Assembly: GCF_014201335.1 (NCBI RefSeq)
Contig: NZ_JACHEB010000005.1
Location: 372,001-436,000, forward strand
Origin: Tunturiibacter gelidiferens
GTDB taxonomy: Bacteria > Acidobacteriota > Terriglobia > Terriglobales > Acidobacteriaceae
Direction of reading: 5' to 3'
Length of the DNA: 64,000 nt
Under the pieces are notes generated by a model. It was not told the DNA's origin. It ran no database searches and saw only the letters and a list, made by a program, of their open reading frames with translations. The position numbers were made by a program, and so were the translations under genes. Numbering within the stretch: position 1 is the first letter of the stretch; the number at the start of each line of letters is the position of its first letter. Of the stretch, positions 52,833 through 62,328 are shown in pieces.

Positions 52833-53690
52833 ATGATGAAAGATAGCTCGATAGTGGATGATCCCGACGAGGGATCGGCGCTGGAGCCGGCAACCGCCGG
52901 ATCGGCGGCTGAAATGCCGCTAGACGGAATGATGGCCGAGGAGCGGCGGACGCAGATCCTGCAGATCATCCGCAGCGCCGGCCGGGTGCGGGTGAATGGA
53001 CTGGCCACCCGGTTTAATACGTCGGCTGTCACCATCCGCAGCGATCTGAACGAATTGCATCAGCGTGGCTTGGTGCTGCGCTCCCACGGGGGAGCGGTCC
53101 TTCCGGAAACAATCCTGCGGGAGTCGCCCGTACACGAGCGCCTAAAGACCCACTCGGACGAAAAGCGGCGCATCGGCGCGATGGCGGCCACGCTGATTGA
53201 TAACGGCGAGACCATTATCCTGGATTCGGGCACAACGACCCTGGAAATCGCTCGGCAGATCAAGAAGAAGCCGGGCCTGCAGGTGATTACCAATGGAGTT
53301 AATATCGCCGCTGAACTGCTGGATGCGCGCGATGTGCAGGTCTTCATTGTGGGCGGAACGGTGCGCGGTGAGTCGGCGTCCATCAGCGGTCACTTCGCGG
53401 AACAAATGTTCGAGCAGTTCTCCGCCGACAAGCTTTTTCTGAGCGGAGCAGGATGCGATCTCAACTTCGGTGTAAGCGGAGCGAATTTGGAAGAGACGAT
53501 GGTGAACCGGGCCATGATTCGCATTGCGCGTGAAATCATTCTGGTGGCCGATTCCAGCAAATTTTCCAAGCGCAGCATGTCGCGCATTGCGCTGTTTTCA
53601 CAGATTGACACGGTTATCAGTAACACCAGCCTCGATGAAGAGGTCCAGGAAAAATTACGGGCTATCGGCTGCAATCTCATCCTGGTCTAG
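52833..53690 (+). CDS. DeoR family regulator (AgaR-like)
   Basis: A 285-residue regulator with an unusual acidic/Ala-rich N-terminal extension of about 33 residues before the HTH. The HTH is EERRTQILQIIRSAGRVRVN followed by GLATRFNTSAVTIRSDLNEL and GLVLRSHGGAVLPE. The sugar-phosphate sensor has ILDSGTTTLEIARQI, ITNGVNIAAELLD, FIVGGTVRGESASISGHFAE and LVADSSKFSKRSMSRIA. It is the DeoR type that in other bacteria controls GalNAc or GlcNAc catabolism (AgaR). Neighbours are a NagX-like gene and GH109, which supports that role. A perfect hairpin separates it from the convergent NagX-like gene. Confidence 0.9.
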   Translation: MMKDSSIVDDPDEGSALEPATAGSAAEMPLDGMMAEERRTQILQIIRSAGRVRVNGLATRFNTSAVTIRSDLNELHQRGLVLRSHGGAVLPETILRESPVHERLKTHSDEKRRIGAMAATLIDNGETIILDSGTTTLEIARQIKKKPGLQVITNGVNIAAELLDARDVQVFIVGGTVRGESASISGHFAEQMFEQFSADKLFLSGAGCDLNFGVSGANLEETMVNRAMIRIAREIILVADSSKFSKRSMSRIALFSQIDTVISNTSLDEEVQEKLRAIGCNLILV

Positions 53691-53742
53691 CTGGGCTCCC
53701 GGGAGACTAGCTAAACGCAGTCGCGTGTCCGCAGCGCCGAAG

Positions 53743-53797
53743 CGGGCAGTCTGTACTCAGCGTGTATTGCTGCTGCTGAATCAGACTGCCCGTTTGC
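53743..53797. terminator. Bidirectional hairpin terminator
   Basis: CGGGCAGTCTG (53743-53753) and CAGACTGCCCG (53782-53792) pair perfectly over 11 bp with a 28-base loop, followed by TTTG. It lies between convergent stops at 53690 and 53814. Confidence 0.6.
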
Positions 53798-53813
53798 TCG
53801 TGTCGACATCGAG

Positions 53814-55013
53814 CTATATTCGAATAAAAAGCTTCTTGCGATACATCCAGAACAGCATGAGCCAGTAGATTCCTAGGGTGAGAGTTCCGAGAACGATCGG
53901 CTCTAAGGCGCTTCCCAGCATATTCAAAAAGCCTGACCCTAGATTGGTGCGGATGCTGCTCTCAACAAATTCCTCACAGAGGTGAGCAATCAGATACGCG
54001 GCGATGGAGTTTATGCCGATCACGACGAGCGGGAATGCCAGGCCACGCTGTTTCTTGATTTCGATGACCCACGAAAAGGCTGCCAGATAGAAGAAGCACA
54101 CGCCGCCGCTGAACAGCGTCCATGAAGGCGTCCAGACGCGCTTCACGATGGGGCAAACCCCGGTAAAGTGGAACAATAGGCCGGCAGCTATGAGAGCGGC
54201 GCCCGCCACCAGGAACTTCCGCATCGGAATCGCCGGCGATGCCGCCAACGACCAGCGTCCCGCGGCAACCCCGAGCAGCATCGTGGCCAGCGTCGGAATG
54301 AAGCTCAGGGTAAGATAGCCGCCGTCGTTGTACAGAAACGGACTGGTGCGGGGAAACAGGTTCAGGAACCAGATATCGAAGGCCTGGCCGAAGTTGCTGT
54401 TTATATTCCAGTGCGCTGCAAAACCGGTGAGCAGGTGTTGATGCCAGTTGTCCGGCACACCCACCGCCGCGTAGTTGAAATTCGGACCCGGCGCCGGATA
54501 AAGAGCCCATGCCAGCCAGTAGCCGAACAGGATCGCTGCCAAAGCTGTCCATTGCCAGCGCGGACGAGCGAACGTCAACAGAAAAGCAAAAGTGTAACCG
54601 AGGCCAATCTGCGTCAGGGTGTCTTCGAAGGTGAAATAAGTGATGGGGCTATGTGTGGACCGCAAGAAAATTCCCAGCGCGATAAGCAGGAAACTACGCC
54701 AGATAGTATGGCCGAGCATGTGCGCGAAAGAGGTGCCTTTCTTCTGACGGCTTCGCAGTGAGTAGGGAAGGGCAACTCCGACCAGAAAGGTAAAGGAAGG
54801 CTGGATCGTGTCATGGAGACTCATGCCCACCCACTCGACGTGGGATTGGTTGAAGGCCAGGATTCGCCACAACCGGCTGTTGGGGAACGACGGAGCTACG
54901 TGGGCAAACTGAAGGACTTCCGCCATCATCAGCAGCATGACGAAGCCGCGGTAGGCGTCCACCGCAATATTTCGCTGCCCTTTTTGCTCTTGAGTCACGA
55001 AAGTTTCCCCCAT
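53814..55013 (-). CDS. NagX/HGSNAT-like membrane acyltransferase (DUF5009 type)
   Basis: A 399-residue protein with about 11 membrane segments. VDAYRGFVMLLMMAEVLQF is the family opening (D-x-x-RG), followed by VEWVGMSLHDTIQPSFTFLVGVALPYSL, the heparan-alpha-glucosaminide N-acetyltransferase (HGSNAT/NagX) signature with Asp/Gln/Pro residues and a conserved His in SLHD. FWLNLFPR-type stretches and the C-terminal INSIAAYLIAHL complete it. Relatives acetylate amino sugars or transport them across the membrane, and their genes cluster with GlcNAc/GalNAc pathways. GAGG lies 8 bases before the ATG at 55013. It is divergent from GH109. Confidence 0.8.
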   Translation of the reverse strand: MGETFVTQEQKGQRNIAVDAYRGFVMLLMMAEVLQFAHVAPSFPNSRLWRILAFNQSHVEWVGMSLHDTIQPSFTFLVGVALPYSLRSRQKKGTSFAHMLGHTIWRSFLLIALGIFLRSTHSPITYFTFEDTLTQIGLGYTFAFLLTFARPRWQWTALAAILFGYWLAWALYPAPGPNFNYAAVGVPDNWHQHLLTGFAAHWNINSNFGQAFDIWFLNLFPRTSPFLYNDGGYLTLSFIPTLATMLLGVAAGRWSLAASPAIPMRKFLVAGAALIAAGLLFHFTGVCPIVKRVWTPSWTLFSGGVCFFYLAAFSWVIEIKKQRGLAFPLVVIGINSIAAYLIAHLCEEFVESSIRTNLGSGFLNMLGSALEPIVLGTLTLGIYWLMLFWMYRKKLFIRI

Positions 55014-55600
55014 GGCCAAATCCTCAGAAAGATGATGTCTGTCGATATGGGAAGCTATATAAAAGTATCAGTATCTTTCGAATGCGGTCTATTCAATTTC
55101 TATTTTTGCGCTCTCTCATGAACCTGCCGGGTTGAACTCTCTCTGCAACTGCGGAATGCCTAGCCATCCACCTTTCACCAGAACTCGGTATCCCGCCTTT
55201 CGAACCGTCATTATTCAGGATGCTATGTCAGCCCCCCACATGGGCGATAATCTATGTAAGTTACTAATTATATTATTGTTATGAAGAGACCATGAAGAAG
55301 GGGACACGCGGCCGCAGCAGCCCCACAAACAATTGCCAGCGGATGAATGAATGTCTTGACATCGGTAGCTTCCTCCCCTAATCTCATGTCCAAGCTCAGA
55401 CGTTGCGAATTCTTACGGTATTTCCGGATACTTACGATTGACGCATTGAACACGCAGACTGAATAATTCCGCGTTTCCGCAGATCCGTATTCTGTTTGCA
55501 CTCCCTGGTTGTTGCCTTCGCACTGCGCTACGCAGTGTCAACACCGAATCACGCAGAGCTCATGAAGACGAGCCTGCCAAAATCAGGACCGAGGATGAGA
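55014..55600. promoter_or_regulatory. Divergent promoter region of NagX-like and GH109 genes
   Basis: No gene is seen in these 587 bp. CTTTCGAAT near 55075-55083 (ATTCGAAAG on the other strand) recurs at 61993-62001 in the next regulatory region and is the type of motif bound by AgaR-like DeoR proteins. The stretch also has A/T-rich runs suited to two promoters, but I cannot fix the boxes. Confidence 0.35.
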
Positions 55601-56971
55601 ATGAATTCTGACGAGCAGAACACTGGATTGGGATCGTGGAGCAGACGCAGGTTCGTGCAGATGGGCGCGGCCAGCGCGGTTGTGCTCGGCGCAATGAATT
55701 CAGCTCATGCCAATGCGGACGAAGCTACCACGTCCGGGACCATGATCGACGTACCGTTTGACAAGCGAAACCCCCGGGTCGCCTTTATCGGTACCGGCGG
55801 GCGCGGCACAAATTTGCTGGAGAATCTGCTTGCAGCCGATGGCCAGGTGGTTGCGTTGTGTGACCTGGTCCGCGACCATGCCGAACATGCCGCGTCGTTG
55901 GTGGTCAAGGCCGGGCAGGCCAAGCCACAGATTTTTGCGGATGATCCGTATGCCTTCGAAGCCATGCTCGCCAAAGACGACATCGACCTGGTGCTGGTTG
56001 CAACTCCCTGGAGCTGGCATGCGGAGATGGCGATTGCGGCCATGAAGCATGGCAAGGACGTGTGCATTGAAGTGCCGGGCGTGGTGACGCTCGCGGAATG
56101 CTGGAAGATCGTCGAAACATCGGAACAGACCCGCAAACACTGCACGATGTTGGAGAACTGCTGCTACGGCTATAACGAGACGCTGATTTTGCGCATGATC
56201 CACGATGGCAAGTTTGGCGATCTTCTCTACGGAGAAGGCGCATACCTACACGATCTTCGAGAAGAGCTATTTTCCGATAAAGGGGAGGGCCTGTGGCGTC
56301 GAGCCGAACATACCATGCGCGACGGCAACCTGTATCCCAGCCACGGTCTTGGGCCGGTAGCGAATTACATGAATATGCAGCGCGGCGATCGTTTTGGCTA
56401 CATCGTTTCGATGAGCTCGCCGCAGCGAGGGCTCGATCAATACCGCAAGGAGCATCTGCATCCGGGCGATCCGCGCATGGAAGAGCGCTACGTGGCTGGC
56501 GACATGAACACGTCGCTCATCAAGACCGCCAAGGGCCTCACCATCACCGTTAAGCACGCTGTCGCCACGCCGCACCCCTACGACCGCATCAACCTGATTG
56601 CCGGATCGAAAGGCATCTTTCAAGACTACCCACCACGCATTTACCTTGACGGCCAAAACAAGGACGAGTCGTATATGCCGCTTGAATCATGGAAGCAATA
56701 TGCGCATCCGCTTTGGGTGAAAGAGGGCCAGCTCGCCGCAAAGCTGGGCGGGCATGGCGGTATGGACTTCATCATGCTCTACCGACTGCTGCAATGCGCG
56801 CGCGAGGGTCTTCCGCCGGATATGGATGTGTATGATGCCGCTTCCTGGTCTGCCGTGGGACCGCTCAGTGTGAGTTCCGTGAGCCGTGGCAGTGCGCCGG
56901 TTGATTTCCCGGACTTCACGCAAGGTAAGTGGATGCAGCGAAACATATCTCCCATCGCCAGCCAGGCGTAA
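55601..56971 (+). CDS. GH109 alpha-N-acetylgalactosaminidase (Gfo/Idh/MocA fold), Tat-exported
   Basis: A 456-residue enzyme. SRRRFVQMGAASAVVLGAM (residues 14-32) is a Tat signal. VAFIGTGGRGTNLLENLL is the NAD-binding Rossmann start (GxGxxG), EVPGVVTLAECWKIVE replaces the usual EKP of dehydrogenases, as in GH109, and CTMLENCCYGYNE, GDLLYGEGAYLHDLR, YPSHGLGPVANYMN and GGHGGMDFIMLYRLL are characteristic of these NAD-dependent glycosidases. They remove alpha-GalNAc by transient oxidation at C3. GAGG stands 6 bases before the ATG at 55601; ATG 55562 is possible. It is flanked by NagX-like and PQQ-like genes and convergent with the latter by 37 bp. Confidence 0.85.
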   Translation: MNSDEQNTGLGSWSRRRFVQMGAASAVVLGAMNSAHANADEATTSGTMIDVPFDKRNPRVAFIGTGGRGTNLLENLLAADGQVVALCDLVRDHAEHAASLVVKAGQAKPQIFADDPYAFEAMLAKDDIDLVLVATPWSWHAEMAIAAMKHGKDVCIEVPGVVTLAECWKIVETSEQTRKHCTMLENCCYGYNETLILRMIHDGKFGDLLYGEGAYLHDLREELFSDKGEGLWRRAEHTMRDGNLYPSHGLGPVANYMNMQRGDRFGYIVSMSSPQRGLDQYRKEHLHPGDPRMEERYVAGDMNTSLIKTAKGLTITVKHAVATPHPYDRINLIAGSKGIFQDYPPRIYLDGQNKDESYMPLESWKQYAHPLWVKEGQLAAKLGGHGGMDFIMLYRLLQCAREGLPPDMDVYDAASWSAVGPLSVSSVSRGSAPVDFPDFTQGKWMQRNISPIASQA

Positions 56972-57008
56972 CCGGATGGAGAGCGCCGGTGATTCGCCTG
57001 CGCTTTTC

Positions 57009-58853
57009 TCAATGCTTGTGTCGTGGATGGGGCGCGTGCTCAACGTCAACGGTAGCAGTTGCCGAAGGCACGCTTTCGCCATTGGCGTTGACTGCGCGAA
57101 CCCAATAAGTTTTTGTTCCCAAATCTTCAGCCGGCTCAGTAAACTCCGGCCGTGTTAATCCGGACGCAATGATGTGCGCTGCTCCTGCCTGCGAGCTTTC
57201 AACGATGTACGTTCTGGCCTGTGCTACTGGGCTCCATGTGAGGCTGATGAACCTGCTTTGGAGCGCGGCGTGCACGTTGGCCGGCGCATCCGGCGCAGGG
57301 CCGTTGGGGAGCAATCCGTACACGCACAGCTGTCCTGTTCCAACATTCGCCGTACCAAAGCTGGCTAGGTACACTTTCCCATTGGCCACGGTGGGCGGAG
57401 ACATCTTGGAGTAGTTGTTGCAGTCGTCGCGTGCCGGGTTCTCGAGAGAATTCCAAAGCTCATGATTGATGTCGTCCGCGTCGTAGGCATGCAGAATGCC
57501 GGGGCGTGACTCGTTCCATGAATCGCCGGTGGCATGAATGGCGGCCCACAGAATGCCATCCTTGTCGCCGTTGGCAGACAGGGAAAGCATGGCTCCGGGA
57601 TGGCCATCGTTCTTGTCCGGCCGAATCATGAACGGCGTTTCGTCAAACTTGTTGCCGCTGAAGCGATAGGCACGAGCCCGGTCCCGCTGGCCCCAGAGGT
57701 AAAGCACGTTGCCGTTCTTGGCGCTCTTCCAATAGACCATGCTATGCAGATGGGAACTCGTTGCGGGAAAGTGCTGCACGGCGTGCTCATCGCCCAAATG
57801 GCCAAAGTGCTCGGTGTCGATGACATAGAGCACGCCCTCTTTTCCGCCGCCAATCACCAGGTGCGTTCCGGGAATCAAGACAGCTCCCGAGGAGTTGAGA
57901 TCGGCGTCGATCTTGTCCAATTGAAAATGGTTGGTGGGTGTGAACCAGTCCAGCAGACGCAGGTGCGGATCAAGCTTGATGAAGCTCTCGCTGAACTGTG
58001 TAGTGCCGTTCCAGCTGCCGTTTCCGGTAATGAAATAGATGTTCCCCTTGTCATCGACGGCGGGCGCCTGGCCGGATTGCCAGATGCTCGCTTCGCTCCC
58101 TCCGGGCGATGTGTTGAACACGCCGTTCTGGGTGAGCGAGGCCGCGTCGTAGCTCATCAGGAATCCATGATACGGGTCCTTGTCGCAGTGCGACGCGTAG
58201 CCAATGAGCACATTGCCGCTGGAAAGGAAAAGTGCGGGCCGCTGGTTTTGCAGCAGCGGATCAAACCCGTGAGCTGCGATGGGTACAGGGCTATGGGCGA
58301 GATCAGCTCCGGTGGCAAGGTCCAGGGCATGGAGACGTTGGCTGAACTTGCCGCCTGCTTTCGTCAACGCGACGACATACAGGGTTGTCTTTTTCTCATC
58401 GATCACCGGGGTGCCGATGACGCCCATGCTGCCGTTGATGTCCGTGCAGCCGAAGTCCGCGTCGTTCAAGTTGGCCGGCGTTCCGAAGTTAACATGCCAG
58501 AAGGGGACGGTGGCTTTCGGATCGTTAGCGTCGAAAGCATACACGCTGTTATTGACGGTCGTTACATAGACTACGTCGTGCCATCCGCCACCTATCTTCA
58601 CGTTGGTCACCAACAACGGCTGTGCGTACAGCTGATCGTCCACCACCCGCTTGAAAAGCATGCCGAACTTTGCCGCGTTGACGTCGGCAGGCGTAAGAAC
58701 CGTCTCGTGCAGATTCGTGCCCGTTCGCTCGCGGTTATTGTGATTGGTAAGAACATCCACCTGGGCGGAAGCCACAGAGGGCAACGCAAAACAAGTGAGG
58801 CAAAGTACAGCTCGTGCGCACCAATGCATGCGGGTCAGATCATTTCGTTCCAT
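57009..58853 (-). CDS. Exported PQQ-like beta-propeller protein with fibronectin type III domain
   Basis: A 614-residue protein. A signal peptide (RAVLCLTCFALPSVASAQ) is followed by a beta-propeller with repeats such as VVYVTTVNNSVYAFDANDP, TLYVVALTK, GNIYFITGNGSW, GVLYVIDTEHFGHLG and GKVYLASFGT. These are the quinoprotein-like blades of outer-surface proteins. Residues about 515-600 form a fibronectin type III domain (PANVHAALQSRFISLTWSPV, KTYWVRAVNANGES). The catalytic residues of PQQ dehydrogenases are not obvious, so it is probably a binding or scaffold protein. GGGAG lies 7 bases before the chosen ATG. It is the last gene of a minus-strand set with MFS and Gfo/Idh/MocA. Confidence 0.75.
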   Translation of the reverse strand: MERNDLTRMHWCARAVLCLTCFALPSVASAQVDVLTNHNNRERTGTNLHETVLTPADVNAAKFGMLFKRVVDDQLYAQPLLVTNVKIGGGWHDVVYVTTVNNSVYAFDANDPKATVPFWHVNFGTPANLNDADFGCTDINGSMGVIGTPVIDEKKTTLYVVALTKAGGKFSQRLHALDLATGADLAHSPVPIAAHGFDPLLQNQRPALFLSSGNVLIGYASHCDKDPYHGFLMSYDAASLTQNGVFNTSPGGSEASIWQSGQAPAVDDKGNIYFITGNGSWNGTTQFSESFIKLDPHLRLLDWFTPTNHFQLDKIDADLNSSGAVLIPGTHLVIGGGKEGVLYVIDTEHFGHLGDEHAVQHFPATSSHLHSMVYWKSAKNGNVLYLWGQRDRARAYRFSGNKFDETPFMIRPDKNDGHPGAMLSLSANGDKDGILWAAIHATGDSWNESRPGILHAYDADDINHELWNSLENPARDDCNNYSKMSPPTVANGKVYLASFGTANVGTGQLCVYGLLPNGPAPDAPANVHAALQSRFISLTWSPVAQARTYIVESSQAGAAHIIASGLTRPEFTEPAEDLGTKTYWVRAVNANGESVPSATATVDVEHAPHPRHKH

Positions 58854-59000
58854 AACGCCACTCCCATAGGTCATTTTCGGATGAATCCATCAGTTTTTCG
58901 ATTCTCTTGCGCTTCCCCCAATCTCATGTCACAGGTCATGATCATAGAGGCGGCGCGTAGAGGAGCGCCTACACGCAGCGCATTTCGCCACAGCAGCCGG

Positions 59001-60323
59001 TCAGCTCTTCATCGCAACCGGACCAGAAGCGCTGGCTGGAGCGCGAACCAGCAGCAACAAACACGCAGTTGCCAGAAGCGGCATCAAACCGGCAACCAGA
59101 AACGCTGGCGCATAAGAAAAGCGATCTACCAGGATGCCGACGGCAAATGTGAAGGCCGCGCCCACCAGCCCAGCTGCCAGCCCGCTTACACCGGTGACCG
59201 TGGCCACCACGTCCTGGGGAAACAGATCGGAGGGTAGAGTGAGACCCATGGTCGACCAACTGGCGTAGCCCCACAGTGCGAAACAGATCAACCCCAATGC
59301 AAAATAGACGCTGTGTACAGAGGCAGCAGGAATCCCGGCAAGAATCGGCAGGCAACTGACGACGCATACCCAGGTGCGGGCACGCAGCACCGAGACGCCG
59401 CGGCGAATGCAGTAGCCTGAAATCCAGCCTCCCGTGAAGTTGCCAAGATCGGCGGCGATAAAAGGTATCCACGCAAAAAGGGCGATGCGCTGCAGGCTGA
59501 ATCCGCGTGCATCACTGAGATATTGCGGAAGCCAAAAGACATAGAACCACCAGATAGGATCAGTGAGCGCACGCCCCAACACAATGCCCCAGACGTTGCG
59601 ATTGCGCGCTAACGTGAGCCACCGTTGCACTCCGCGTTCCGTAGAAGTGGAAGGCGCGTCCTGGCCCGCGCGGATGAGCGCCACTTCCTCCTTCGTGACC
59701 CTTGGATGGCGGTCTAACGGATGGTAGACGCGCAACCAGACCGCCAGCCAGACAAAGCCCAGAGCGCCGGAGACAAGGAATGCGGAGCGCCAACCAAAGG
59801 CCAATGCGATGAGAGGAATCGCCAGCGCAGCCACGGCTCCCCCGACACTGGAGCCGCTATCAAAGATGGCCACGGCAAGGCTGCGCTCCTGGCTAGGAAA
59901 CCACTCCGCAACGGTTTTGCTGGCTCCGGGCCAGTTGAATCCTTCGCCGATGCCGAGTAGAAATCGAAAAGCCGCAAACCCGAAGACGGAGCTGGCGAAG
60001 CCAGTGAGGATGTTGATCACCGACCAGAAGACGACGGCAAGAGCAAGCCCGAGGCGCGTGCCCACAGCGTCAAGAAAGATGCCGCCAAGCAGCCACGTAA
60101 GAGCATACGAGATCTGAAACGCGCCAAGAATCTTGGATAGGTCTGTATGCGTCAAGTGGTATTGCGCCGTGATCAGCGGTGCCAGCACGGAGAACGTTTG
60201 CCGGCTGATGTAATTGGTTACCGTGGAAAAGAACAGCGTCCAAACAATCCACCATCGTACGTTCCCTTTGCCGCGCGGCTTCTGCGACGCGTCAACCTCC
60301 ACTATCACATTTTCAGCATTCAT
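59001..60323 (-). CDS. MFS transporter of the anion:cation symporter type (hexuronate/sugar-acid)
   Basis: A 440-residue, 12-segment transporter. NVRWWIVWTLFFSTVTNYIS followed by RQTFSVLAPLITAQYHLT, SYALTWLLGGIFLDAVGTRLG and GFNWPGASKTVAEWFPSQER are signatures of the ACS family that includes ExuT, GudP and related hexuronate transporters. ALTDPIWWFYVFWLPQYL is typical of the second half. The substrate is probably an acidic or amino sugar. The Gfo/Idh/MocA gene lies 78 bp upstream and the PQQ-like gene 147 bp downstream, on the same strand. Confidence 0.88.
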   Translation of the reverse strand: MNAENVIVEVDASQKPRGKGNVRWWIVWTLFFSTVTNYISRQTFSVLAPLITAQYHLTHTDLSKILGAFQISYALTWLLGGIFLDAVGTRLGLALAVVFWSVINILTGFASSVFGFAAFRFLLGIGEGFNWPGASKTVAEWFPSQERSLAVAIFDSGSSVGGAVAALAIPLIALAFGWRSAFLVSGALGFVWLAVWLRVYHPLDRHPRVTKEEVALIRAGQDAPSTSTERGVQRWLTLARNRNVWGIVLGRALTDPIWWFYVFWLPQYLSDARGFSLQRIALFAWIPFIAADLGNFTGGWISGYCIRRGVSVLRARTWVCVVSCLPILAGIPAASVHSVYFALGLICFALWGYASWSTMGLTLPSDLFPQDVVATVTGVSGLAAGLVGAAFTFAVGILVDRFSYAPAFLVAGLMPLLATACLLLLVRAPASASGPVAMKS

Positions 60324-60401
60324 TGCATCTCGCTATCCCACACCTCACTCAAGAATCCAGGTGGACGCCGCCTCGTTGCTATGTAAACCAGCATTCGTCG
60401 A

Positions 60402-61844
60402 TCAGGCAGTGGAAGCTCCAACCGGACGATCGACAATTTGCTCGTTCTGCGAATCCCAATACAGCTTCTTGCCGCTCCAGTAAGATTGCGTCGCCATGAT
60501 GCAAACAAGCGAATGCGAGAATCCATGTTCGACGGTGGCGTTGGGCTGGCTCCGCGTCTGCATCGACTGGAGCCAGTTCACCAGATGAACTACGTCATCA
60601 TCGTCCGGACCCAGTGAGGTCGGCGCCGGCGCCCCGGGAACCTGGACAACATGTCCGCCGTCTTTCGCGGGCCCAACGATGGGAAGATTCTTGTACGTCG
60701 GCCCACTGTCGAATGGATCGAACTCCTGCCTGCCCCCTTCGCGCGTAACCATAAACAGGGACGCGCCCTCTCCGCCGTAATTCTCGATCGTGCCATCTCG
60801 TCCATCAATTCGCGAAAAGCTGCGATAGCTGTTTCCGAAGATCGTCTTGTAGGTGTACAGAAAGCCCTTCGGATAGACGATTGCCGTCACGGCAGTATCC
60901 GGATTTTCCCGTCCATCGTTCCATGCGAAGATTCCGCCGTTGGCAACCACGCTCTCCGGATAGGCCTCGTCCGTCCACAGATGCACCAGGTCGCAACCAT
61001 GGCTAAGCCACTGATCGAAGATTCCGGACGAAAAGTCTTTATACAGCCTGAATTCAAGATAGACGTGGGGATCAAATGGACGATCAGGCTTACCCAGCAG
61101 CCACCGCTTCCAATCCGTATCGTCTTCTTTCAGATGAGATGTCCGGCCATTGAGCCATTGCTTCCACTCCATGTTGACGTCCATCAGCATCTCTTTGGAA
61201 TAGCCAGTGTCCGACCGAGTGAATCTCCACCGCTCTTCGTTGACATTCCACTCCTGCTCAACGTGTACGATCTTTCCGATGCGCCCCGAACGAATGATGT
61301 CCCTTACTGCAAGCGGATAGGGCTGGCTGCGATGCTGCGTTCCCATCTGTACAATTTGTTTGGATTGCTTGACAATGTTGCGCGTCTCAATGGCCTCGGA
61401 GAGTACGTTCGCAAAAGGCTTTTCAACGTAGCAATCCTTTCCGGCCTTCACCACTTCGGCACACAGCTTGGCGTGCTGGAAGTCGCCCGTGGCAATCATC
61501 ACTCCGTCAAGGTCCTTCAACGACAGCATCTCTTCGGAGTACTTGAAGGTTCGCGGTTCAATATTGAACGCTTTTTTCACCTGGGCCGCGCGGTGCTCCC
61601 GTGCCATGCTCCACAGATCGCAAACTGCAACCACTTCAACGGGCATCTGCTTGGAGGCAAGGGTCACCATGTGCACATGGCCCTGGCTCCGGTCGCCGCA
61701 GCCGAGTTGGCCCAGGCGAATGCGATCGTTGGCGCCGAGAATGCGCGCATAGGATTGAGCACTCATGCCGGCAGCCAGCATTGTGACTCCAGCCTGCTTC
61801 ACAAATGTGCGCCGATCGATTTCGTTTCTTGCGTTTTCAACCAT
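60402..61844 (-). CDS. Gfo/Idh/MocA family oxidoreductase, Tat-exported
   Basis: A 480-residue protein. DRRTFVKQAGVTMLAAGMSA (residues 10-29) is a Tat signal. IRLGQLGCGDRSQGHVHM is the Rossmann start, VMIATGDFQHAKLCAEVVKA and CYVEKPFAN (EKP motif) identify the family, and VVHLVNWLQSMQTRSQPNAT near the end is common in planctomycete- and acidobacteria-type exported members. These act as NAD-dependent sugar oxidoreductases or as glycosidases; the substrate is unknown. Unlike GH109 it keeps the normal EKP. GGGAG lies 9 bases before the ATG at 61844. It is first in the operon and divergent from LacI. Confidence 0.88.
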   Translation of the reverse strand: MVENARNEIDRRTFVKQAGVTMLAAGMSAQSYARILGANDRIRLGQLGCGDRSQGHVHMVTLASKQMPVEVVAVCDLWSMAREHRAAQVKKAFNIEPRTFKYSEEMLSLKDLDGVMIATGDFQHAKLCAEVVKAGKDCYVEKPFANVLSEAIETRNIVKQSKQIVQMGTQHRSQPYPLAVRDIIRSGRIGKIVHVEQEWNVNEERWRFTRSDTGYSKEMLMDVNMEWKQWLNGRTSHLKEDDTDWKRWLLGKPDRPFDPHVYLEFRLYKDFSSGIFDQWLSHGCDLVHLWTDEAYPESVVANGGIFAWNDGRENPDTAVTAIVYPKGFLYTYKTIFGNSYRSFSRIDGRDGTIENYGGEGASLFMVTREGGRQEFDPFDSGPTYKNLPIVGPAKDGGHVVQVPGAPAPTSLGPDDDDVVHLVNWLQSMQTRSQPNATVEHGFSHSLVCIMATQSYWSGKKLYWDSQNEQIVDRPVGASTA

Positions 61845-62328
61845 TGCAATCAACTCCCGGTTTTTGATCTCTGAGTCGTGTGGAAAATCTCAAAGGAAAG
61901 GGAAGGTCTCAATCGTGCTGTGCAATCTCATCAGCGCAGCCACTTGTGTACACGGTGCAACCGCATTATGAACGGACATTAGCACATGAAAATATTCGAA
62001 AGCAAGGGAAATTTCCGAATATTGCCGAAACTTCTCTGACCGAAGAAAATACAAGAGGCCACTTCTTTCCATCTGAGGAGAAGGTTCAGAACCTACAACA
62101 ATAGCTAAGGCTTGCGCAAGAAGCCTTTTAAAGAGCGCACCATTCCTGCATATGTTGTTTCTTAAATAGAGCCTGTATACGTAAGAATTGCCGGTCTTTT
62201 GCTTTTCGTGAAAATTATCTGGTATTGTGGCCTCACGTCGGCGAGTCCGGGTTTCTCGCGCAATTGGGAAAGGACCATCTAGTCATGAACGAGATAGGGA
62301 AGCACCGGGACGTGGGGCGTAGAGTCGC
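61845..62328. promoter_or_regulatory. Divergent region between Gfo/Idh/MocA operon and LacI gene
   Basis: AATATTCG (61991-61998) and CGAATATT (62016-62023) are perfect inverted repeats 17 bases apart, flanked by GAAAG and TTTC. ATTCGAAAG (61993-62001) also occurs near 55075 in the NagX/GH109 region. These may be operators for the LacI or DeoR protein of the block. No gene is seen in the region. Confidence 0.4.

Noticed and set aside
57534..59237. Long plus-strand frame opposite the PQQ-like gene
   Set aside because: The minus-strand protein has a signal peptide, a ribosome-binding site and propeller repeats, while the plus-strand translation has none of these.
60651..61874. Long plus-strand frame opposite the Gfo/Idh/MocA gene
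   Set aside because: It is a mirror of a clearly recognisable minus-strand protein and has no motif of its own.
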